Positions 15,918 to 20,098 of a DNA stretch of 20,098 bases are shown here, piece after piece; positions within the stretch are counted from its first letter, which is position 1; each line of letters starts with the position of its first letter. A program made the translations under genes and the position numbers. The notes below the pieces were generated by a model. The model was not told the origin of the DNA. It saw only the letters and a program-made list of their open reading frames with translations, and did no database searches. The DNA is from JBGPIK01 sp041484845 (GTDB lineage: Bacteria; Desulfobacterota; Binatia; UBA9968). The stretch lies in contig JBGPIK010000079.1 in assembly GCA_041484845.1 (NCBI GenBank), positions 1 to 20,098 on the forward strand, written 5' to 3'.

Positions 15918-17330
15918 ATGGCCGCAGGAAAAATTCTCGTCGTAGACGACGATAAGAACCTTCTTGAGCTGGCGAGCACGAAGCTCCAATCAGCGAATTA
16001 CGAGGTCACTACGTCGCTTGAGGCGGAAGAGGCTATCGAGGCCGTCAAAAACGGCTTTTTCGATTTGGCTATCGTCGATATGAGACTTGCTGGTCAGGAC
16101 GGCATGGCGCTCATGGAACGGCTCCATAGCATCAACCCGAGCATGCCGGTCATCATCCTGACCGGGCATGCGAGCGTAGAAGGGGCTGTAGCGGCGATGC
16201 AAAAGGGAGCTTATACCTACCTTACAAAGCCTTTCGATTCGCGGGCGCTGATCTGGCAAATTGCCAGGGCGCTGGAGAGCTGTAAGCTCGCTAGCGAAAA
16301 TCAAATGCTTAAAGGCATGCTGAAGGAAAAATATGATTTTGCCAACATCGTAGCTAAAAGCGAGAAAATGCAACGGGTATTGGAAACGGTCTCTAGAATC
16401 GCTGACACGGAATCCACTGTTTACATCCACGGCGATAGCGGTACGGGAAAGGAGTTAATCGCAAAGGCAATTCACCTGGCTAGCGAAAGGAAAGATAAAC
16501 CGTTCGTGGCCATCAATTGCGCCGCCCTTCCGGAGAGTTTGCTCGAGAGCGAACTTTTCGGTCATGAAAAAGGCGCGTTCACCGGCGCCATTCGCAGCAC
16601 TAAAGGTTTATTTACGCAGGCCCACGGCGGGACCATCTTCCTTGATGAGATCGGCGATATGCCTCTGTCGATTCAGGTCAAACTCCTGCGGGCGCTCGAG
16701 GAACGGCAATTCTATCCCATCGGCGGCGAAAAGACGGTTCAGATTGATGTACGGGTAATCGTGGCAACGAAGAAAGAGCTGGAAGAAGAGGTAAAGAGGG
16801 GCACTTTCCGTGAGGATCTGTTTTACCGGATTCATGTAATTCCAATTCGTCTGCCTCCTCTCAAGGAAAGGAAGGAGGACATCCCCCATTTGGTCGATCA
16901 TCTTCTAAAGAAAATATGCGACCAGATGAAGAAGAATGTTCGGGGGATTTCTCCACAAGCAATGCAAAAGTTGATGCTGCACGACTGGCCGGGAAATGTT
17001 CGGGAGCTGGAGAACACCTTAGAATACGCGGTGGCGATGACTCAGCAAGACATTGTCACAGATGATTTTATTCTCCAGACCAACCTTACACCGACCAATG
17101 GAACCCTGGACTTCGGCTTACAGCCAGAAATGATGCCGGGCCAGAGCCCGGTAAAATCTCTGAAAGAGGCCAGAGCGGAATTCGAAAGGGCCTATCTTGT
17201 TCGGATTCTGGGCCTTTGCGAAGGTAAGGTAACAAAGGCCGCAGAAATTGCGGGCAAATATAGAGCCGATTTCTATGATCTGCTAAAAAAACACAACATA
17301 AAGTTGCACGATTTTAAACGCGCAGATTAA
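15918..17330 (+). CDS. Sigma-54-dependent response regulator (NtrC family, GlrR/AtoC-like)
   Basis: A bacterial enhancer-binding protein of 470 residues that opens sigma-54 promoters by ATP hydrolysis when phosphorylated. The receiver (about 3-120) has DDD 10-12, Asp54 (IVDMRLAG) and Lys104 (LTKPF). The AAA+ domain (about 142-375) has Walker A GDSGTGKE (172-179), the sigma-54 contact loop GAFTGA (219-224), Walker B GGTIFLDEIGD (237-247) and the WPGNVRELEN motif (357-366). A C-terminal Fis-type helix-turn-helix spans about 420-462 (VTKAAEIAGKYRADFYDLLK). AAAGGA lies 5 nt before the ATG. All functional motifs are intact. The NtrB-like kinase upstream is its probable partner. A -24/-12 promoter candidate about 240 nt upstream suggests that it may control its own expression. 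Its other targets are unknown, and no other convincing -24/-12 site was noticed in the window. Confidence 0.96.
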   Translation: MAAGKILVVDDDKNLLELASTKLQSANYEVTTSLEAEEAIEAVKNGFFDLAIVDMRLAGQDGMALMERLHSINPSMPVIILTGHASVEGAVAAMQKGAYTYLTKPFDSRALIWQIARALESCKLASENQMLKGMLKEKYDFANIVAKSEKMQRVLETVSRIADTESTVYIHGDSGTGKELIAKAIHLASERKDKPFVAINCAALPESLLESELFGHEKGAFTGAIRSTKGLFTQAHGGTIFLDEIGDMPLSIQVKLLRALEERQFYPIGGEKTVQIDVRVIVATKKELEEEVKRGTFREDLFYRIHVIPIRLPPLKERKEDIPHLVDHLLKKICDQMKKNVRGISPQAMQKLMLHDWPGNVRELENTLEYAVAMTQQDIVTDDFILQTNLTPTNGTLDFGLQPEMMPGQSPVKSLKEARAEFERAYLVRILGLCEGKVTKAAEIAGKYRADFYDLLKKHNIKLHDFKRAD

Positions 17331-17516
17331 CGTTACGATTGACCGTTATTACCGCATGTCGATTCTCGCCCAGCGGCTGGTTTCACTGACTCACCACGGT
17401 GATGCCGAAACATACGATCGCTTCTCATTGTAATTTTCATTATCCGAGTTTCTGGAAAACGTAAACGCTCTATGCTAATTTCCCCAAGCGCGGAGTTAGC
17501 GGTCAGATGCTTGTAA

Positions 17517-17533
17517 AGCCAAGTAGCTTGGCT
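17517..17533. repeat. 7-bp inverted repeat upstream of tRNA-Arg
   Basis: AGCCAAG (17517-17523), loop TAG, CTTGGCT (17527-17533), ending 20 nt before the tRNA. No T-run follows. It could be a promoter-region palindrome or part of a weak terminator for the upstream gene. The function is open. Confidence 0.35.
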
Positions 17534-17553
17534 CGACATATGTCAACAGAACG

Positions 17554-17630
17554 GCGCCCGTAGCTCAATTGGACAGAGCACCAGACTACGGATCTGGGGG
17601 TTGGGGGTTCAAATCCCTCCGGGCGCGCCA
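17554..17630 (+). tRNA. tRNA-Arg (anticodon ACG)
   Basis: A complete cloverleaf can be folded. The acceptor stem is GCGCCCG (17554-17560) with CGGGCGC (17620-17626), then discriminator G and an encoded CCA (17628-17630). The D arm is GCTC...GAGC. The anticodon arm is CCAGA-CTACGGA-TCTGG, with ACG at 17588-17590. The T arm is GGGGG-TTCAAAT-CCCTC with one G-U pair. It decodes CGN arginine codons, and A34 is normally deaminated to inosine by TadA. A conjugation-gene remnant and a toxin-antitoxin pair lie downstream, in keeping with tRNA 3' ends being common integration sites. Confidence 0.97.
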
Positions 17631-17677
17631 GTGATTTCAATAACTTAGGCCATTTTGTAACCCCGGCCAAAAACACC

Positions 17678-17697
17678 AAGTCTCCAAAAAGTCTCCA
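17678..17697 (+). repeat. Direct repeat AAGTCTCCA x2
   Basis: AAGTCTCCA occurs at 17678-17686 and 17689-17697, 48 nt after the tRNA end, with an 11-nt period. A third copy is at 19682-19690, just past the toxin gene. At nine bases it is too short to call an attachment site with confidence, but its placement at both edges of the accessory segment is noted. Confidence 0.35.
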
Positions 17698-17831
17698 CGA
17701 AGATTTTTCTAACGGCGCCGTTGCCCGTCGCGTCGACGTGCGATTGCGCATTTCTGCGCCTCACTTGAGGTCAAGAAACAGGAAGTCTCAGAAGCGGGGT
17801 TGCACCATATTGTTATCGAGGGACTGCTAAG

Positions 17832-17903
17832 GTGCCCAAGATGCTGCTGCTGTTGTTAGTGCTGATCGCAATGAATTTTATCTTCGCCGCGGTTTTTTTC
17901 TAA
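17832..17903 (+). CDS. Possible 23-residue hydrophobic microprotein
   Basis: GTG 17832 (or ATG 17841) to TAA 17901-17903 encodes a peptide made almost entirely of Leu, Val, Ile, Ala and Phe after an MPK start (MLLLLLVLIAMNF then IFAAVFF). It could form a single transmembrane helix. GAGGGA lies about 9 nt before the GTG. No family is recognised. Single-helix microproteins and type I toxin peptides have this look, but so can chance ORFs of this length. No neighbour supports a function, and the surrounding 400 nt (17631-18040) hold no other gene. Confidence 0.25.
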   Translation: MPKMLLLLLVLIAMNFIFAAVFF

Positions 17904-18047
17904 ATTCGGTCGATGAACTGGACGGCGGAGATTTAACGTGGTGCGCAACTCATATCTTCATGACGGCATGTAATGCAGGAATCGGAACGTCGGGGCTTTC
18001 TAAATTGTGGAAATTGCTGTGATCATTCCTCCTAAAGGTAACACCCT

Positions 18048-18266
18048 AAGAACGAAACCACCAAGCTCCAGTGGGACGTCGAATACGAGCTCGGCGAACC
18101 GTCGCACGAATCCCGTGCGATCATGACCGAAGCCGTCGAGGCGATGTTCGACAAAGAACTCGGCGAGTTCGAAGGGGGAGTCCAGGAATACATCGAGATC
18201 GAAGCGCCGATGATTCGCATCATGGAAGGCGAGCACAAATATGCGACGGTCGATGATCTCTACGGG
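18048..18266 (+). pseudogene. Orphan coding remnant, acidic protein of unknown family
   Basis: This frame has strong codon bias (mostly G or C at third positions) and reads like a real acidic protein, with LQWDVEYELGEPSHESRAIM, AMFDKELGEFEGGVQEYIEI and MIRIMEGEHKYATVDDLYG. Two in-frame stops just upstream (18033 and 18039) leave no proper start unless translation begins at ATG 18123. The coding character fades after about 18266, where a different frame takes over with TraE-like sequence. I do not recognise the family. It may be a fragment of a gene from the same mobile element as its neighbour, joined to it by deletion. Codon use looks more GC-rich than in the signalling genes, which would fit separate origin. 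Confidence 0.45.
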
Positions 18267-18270
18267 AGCG

Positions 18271-18588
18271 GCCATCCGCCCGAAGCCGGTCGTCGTTGTT
18301 CCCGGCGCCGCCATCGCTGGCGTTTACAATGCTGGCGAAATGCCCGAATCCGTCATGGTCCAGTTCGCGCGCAATTTTGTGGTGGATCTCGCCAATTACA
18401 CCCCGGCCTCGGCGGAGAAAGGCTACCTCTCCGCCGCGCGCTACATGAGCCCCGAGCTTCTGAGCCGCTTTGAGCCGGTCGCCCGCGCCCAGCTCAAGCA
18501 GGTCATGACGAACAGGGTGTCGCAATTTTTCACGGTTGACTCTTACAAAGTCGAGGGGAAGCAACCGCGTGTGGTCAGGTTCCCGGAT
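18271..18588 (+). pseudogene. TraE-like conjugal transfer protein fragment
   Basis: The frame reads RPKPVVVVPGAAIAGVY, then FARNFVVDLANYTPASAE, SAARYMSPELLSRFEP and VSQFFTVDSYKVEGK. The order 'kPvvvvPg - fA..fv...aNyTP - aarYmSPEl - vSqfF....kV.gk' matches the periplasmic part of TraE proteins of F-type type IV secretion systems, which help assemble the conjugative pilus. The N-terminal membrane helix that normally precedes the KPVVVVP segment is missing; the frame begins instead with unrelated codons from 18241. Similarity ends near 18588 before the C-terminal beta strands, although the frame runs on to TAA 18643-18645. The fragment therefore seems truncated at both ends. No other tra gene is present. 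The family call is by recalled motif order, without alignment. Confidence 0.5.
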
Positions 18589-18645
18589 GCCCCGCGTCGA
18601 GGTGCTACGAAGCTAGACCCGACACCGCTTGCGCGCCGGAGTTAA

Positions 18646-19013
18646 TGAGAAACGGTCAAGATTCGCAAGAGTTAAAGGCGTGACCCCGTAAAATAAGACA
18701 AAAACAACCCGGAAGTTTGAACTGCCGCGAGGCTTTGAACGGAGCGCAGCGCTTGAACGTCGGGAACGATTGGAACCCATCAACTCACCCGCGACACTCC
18801 CCCTTGGCATCTGGCCAGCCATTCGCGTAGAATCTGGAGCGTTAGGTGACCGACAGATGTTTTATGCGTTTAGAAAAGAAATCCGAATCGAGTAAAAAAG
18901 CACCATCGGGACGAGCGTCCCAATGAGAACAGGGCGTTCGAGTTGGTTGCCAGGCTGGTGTTAAAGACTGAACGTTAGTGTGATCCACAAGCTAAATAGG
19001 GGAGCATAGAGAC
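18646..19013. other. Intergenic stretch with one short hairpin
   Basis: No gene is evident on either strand. A compact palindrome GGGACG-AG-CGTCCC lies at 18908-18921 without a T-run. The last 20 nt contain AGGGGAG (18998-19004), the ribosome-binding site of the antitoxin gene. The promoter of the toxin-antitoxin pair must lie here, but no clear -35/-10 pair stands out. Confidence 0.4.
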
Positions 19014-19283
19014 ATGAAAACGACTGTTGAAATTCCGGACACGACCTTTCGCCGGGCGAAAACCATGGCGGCTGCGAAGGGGATGAAGTTGAAGGAGCTG
19101 CTCGCGGAAGCGATCGAGGACAAGGTGAGCAATGGCGGAAAGACCTCTAAAGCTGCGGAGCCTGCATGGATGAAACTTCACGGGGCCTTCGCGAAAACCA
19201 AGGCGATGCGCGCCGAAACGCGGCGGATCCAAAAAGTTATCGACGGTGAGTTCGAACGAATTAACCCAGAGGACTGGAAGTGA
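19014..19283 (+). CDS. vapB: VapB-type antitoxin
   Basis: An 89-residue antitoxin. The N-terminal part (about 1-40, KTTVEIPDTTFRRAK then KLKELLAEAIED) has the strand-helix-helix pattern of a ribbon-helix-helix DNA-binding domain, with alternating residues in the TTVEIP strand. The C-terminal part (about 50-89, PAWMKLHGAF ... INPEDWK) is the kind of extended tail that wraps the toxin and blocks its active site. AGGGGAG ends 9 nt before the ATG. Its stop overlaps the toxin start by 4 nt (GTGA), so the two are translationally coupled. Autorepression of the operon through the N-terminal domain is usual in the family. Confidence 0.85.
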   Translation: MKTTVEIPDTTFRRAKTMAAAKGMKLKELLAEAIEDKVSNGGKTSKAAEPAWMKLHGAFAKTKAMRAETRRIQKVIDGEFERINPEDWK

Positions 19284-19660
19284 TCCTGGATACCAACGCG
19301 GTCTCCGACTTTGCCGACGGGGATCAGAAGGTGTTACGTTGTCTGCGAAACCCATCCACGGTTATTCATCTCCCCGTTATCGTTTTGGGTGAGTATCGTT
19401 ACGGCTTGAAATCGTCCCGCCAAAGAGCCGCTCGGGAAAGATGGTTGGACGAGCTCGAAGCAAGCTCGGCTGTTCTCAATATCGAGTCGGCCACCTGCCG
19501 CGTTTACGCCCAAATTCGCCATGAGCTTCGTGTCGCCGGCCAGCCGATCCCTGAAAACGACCTTTGGATCGCGGCCCTGGCCCGGCAGCACCGGTTACCC
19601 GTTCTCAGTAACGACGCTCACTTCGACCAGGTCTCGGGTATCCAGCGGGTCGGGTGGTAA
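19280..19660 (+). CDS. vapC: VapC-type PIN-domain ribonuclease toxin
   Basis: A 126-residue PIN-domain protein starting at GTG 19280, which overlaps the antitoxin stop as GTGA. The acidic residues that bind Mg2+ in PIN nucleases are all present: Asp4 (MILDTNAVSDF), Glu38 (VLGEYRYGL), Asp94 (ENDLWIAALA) and Asp112 (LSNDAHFDQV). VapC toxins cut specific RNAs, often tRNA anticodon loops or the 23S rRNA sarcin-ricin loop; the target here cannot be read from sequence. Length and spacing match the VapC family, and no truncation is seen. The module is apparently intact within an otherwise decayed segment, as expected for addiction systems that persist after their host element erodes. Confidence 0.93.
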   Translation: MILDTNAVSDFADGDQKVLRCLRNPSTVIHLPVIVLGEYRYGLKSSRQRAARERWLDELEASSAVLNIESATCRVYAQIRHELRVAGQPIPENDLWIAALARQHRLPVLSNDAHFDQVSGIQRVGW

Positions 19661-19708
19661 CCACGGATAGGCGCCACCCGAAAGTCTCCAAGCGCGTAGC
19701 GTGATTCA

Positions 19709-19737
19709 TTTTGACGTTTTGAGAATTGTCAAAACGT
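19709..19737. repeat. Hairpin repeat, copy A
   Basis: Stem ACGTTTTGA (19714-19722) and TCAAAACGT (19729-19737), loop GAATTG. An alternative stem, TTTTGAC (19709-19715) with GTCAAAA (19728-19734), uses overlapping bases. Copy B at 19827-19855 has the same layout with paired substitutions. Confidence 0.75.
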
Positions 19738-19826
19738 GAAGGTTCCCCCTGGGGAAATGGGCCCCGCTATCGTTCCGGTTGAGGCTGTGCGTTGCACTTG
19801 GGCCGAAATCTCTGATCACGCTGTCA

Positions 19827-19855
19827 TTTCGACGTTTCGGGAATTCTCGAAACGT
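19827..19855. repeat. Hairpin repeat, copy B
   Basis: Stem ACGTTTCG (19832-19839) and CGAAACGT (19848-19855) around a GAATTC centre. The alternative stem is TTTCGA (19827-19832) with TCGAAA (19847-19852). Relative to copy A, the changed T-A pair is a C-G pair in both stem options, so pairing is kept. The flank GTGAA follows both copies. Confidence 0.75.
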
Positions 19856-19903
19856 GAAAGTTGACGCTTTAGCGATTTGCCCCCTCCAGGTTTGCGTCTT
19901 TGC

Positions 19904-20052
19904 TGACTTCTGACGTCTGATCTCTGACTTCTTCCTTGCGGGTTCCGCCTTACGCCTAACGACTTACGCCTCACGAGCATGGTCTGCTGACGTCTGATCT
20001 CTGACCTCTTCCTCAGGGGTTCCGCCTCACCCCTTACGATTCACGCCTTACG
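19904..20052. repeat. Composite heptamer repeat, two 77-nt-spaced units
   Basis: Unit 1 has four 7-mers of the TGAYNTC type (TGACTTC, TGACGTC, TGATCTC, TGACTTC; 19904-19931), a spacer containing GGTTCCG, and four 7-mers of the NNTNACG type (CCTTACG, CCTAACG, ACTTACG, CCTCACG; 19948-19975). Unit 2 repeats the layout: TGACGTC, TGATCTC, TGACCTC (19988-20008), the GGTTCCG spacer, then CCTCACC, CCTTACG, ATTCACG, CCTTACG (20025-20052). Equivalent positions are 77 nt apart (11 x 7) with no indels. It resembles the short tandem heptamer repeats (STRR) known from cyanobacteria and other bacteria. Confidence 0.85.
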
Positions 20053-20098
20053 GCTAAAAGTCTTTGCGTTTTCGTCTCCTCCTTTGGTAGTATCATAA

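Larger units (their letters stand above)
19661..20098. other. Repeat-rich non-coding stretch after vapBC
   Basis: No gene is recognised to the window end. It contains a third AAGTCTCCA copy (19682-19690), two related hairpins (19709-19737 and 19827-19855), a short palindrome TTCCCC-CT-GGGGAA (19743-19756), and a heptamer-based composite repeat (19904-20052). The density of repeats and lack of coding suggest an intergenic repeat nest. Confidence 0.6.

Noticed and set aside
17370..17380. CCAG-CGG-CTGG followed by TTT as terminator of the sigma-54 activator gene
   Set aside because: A four-base-pair stem with three T residues is too weak to call.
17529..17545. Possible second -24/-12 promoter (TTGGCTCG) before the tRNA
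   Set aside because: The -12 GC is missing at the right distance.
17503..17751. Minus-strand ORF with the text RPEGFEPPTPRSVVWCS
   Set aside because: It is the antisense translation of the tRNA-Arg gene, a familiar spurious database protein.
18000..18314. Minus-strand ORF of 104 codons opposite the acidic remnant
   Set aside because: The + frame has the stronger third-position GC bias and a more protein-like composition; the minus frame is its mirror.
19904..20052. CRISPR array
   Set aside because: Seven-base repeats without spacers of uniform length, and no cas genes nearby.

Overview
The window is bacterial, with moderate GC and almost every recognisable gene on the + strand. It is a dense signal-transduction locus followed by a small, partly decayed accessory region. 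The gene content (CheA-REC hybrid, long GAF/PAS hybrid kinases, a sigma-54 activator, REP-like and heptamer repeats) suits a large-genome environmental Gram-negative such as a deltaproteobacterial or NC10-like lineage. No gene in the window fixes the phylum, so this is a weak inference.

Region 1 (1-11922) reads as one signalling operon. It holds the 3' end of a methyl-accepting chemotaxis protein, a CheA with a C-terminal receiver, CheB, a REC-GAF-GAF-GGDEF-EAL c-di-GMP enzyme, a large REC-GAF-PAS-GAF-GAF histidine kinase and a membrane PAS-GAF histidine kinase. MCP, CheA-REC, CheB and a receiver-GGDEF output in this order resemble the Wsp type of chemosensory pathway, whose output is c-di-GMP rather than flagellar switching. 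CheW and CheR are not in the window and may lie upstream. The c-di-GMP enzyme and the kinase after it share a near-collinear N-terminal module (receiver, conserved linker, GAF with a Cys-x-Cys...Cys pattern), so one CheA could feed two different outputs. A long imperfect inverted repeat of the REP-like kind sits between the last two kinases.

Region 2 (11923-14327) mixes live and dead signalling genes. It has a 65-codon ORF of uncertain family, a receiver C-terminal remnant, an intact CheY-like receiver, a twice-frameshifted sensor-kinase N-terminus and a frameshifted receiver.

Region 3 (14328-17330) is an NtrB-like PAS histidine kinase and an NtrC-family sigma-54 activator, probably cognate partners. 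A well-spaced -24/-12 promoter candidate and an inverted repeat lie between them.

Region 4 (17554-20098) begins with tRNA-Arg(ACG). After it come a tiny hydrophobic ORF, an orphan coding remnant, a TraE-like conjugation gene fragment, an apparently intact VapBC toxin-antitoxin pair, two covarying hairpin repeats and a two-level heptamer array with an exact 77-nt higher-order period. The conjugation remnant plus toxin-antitoxin next to a tRNA suggests an eroded integrative element, but no integrase is present in the window.
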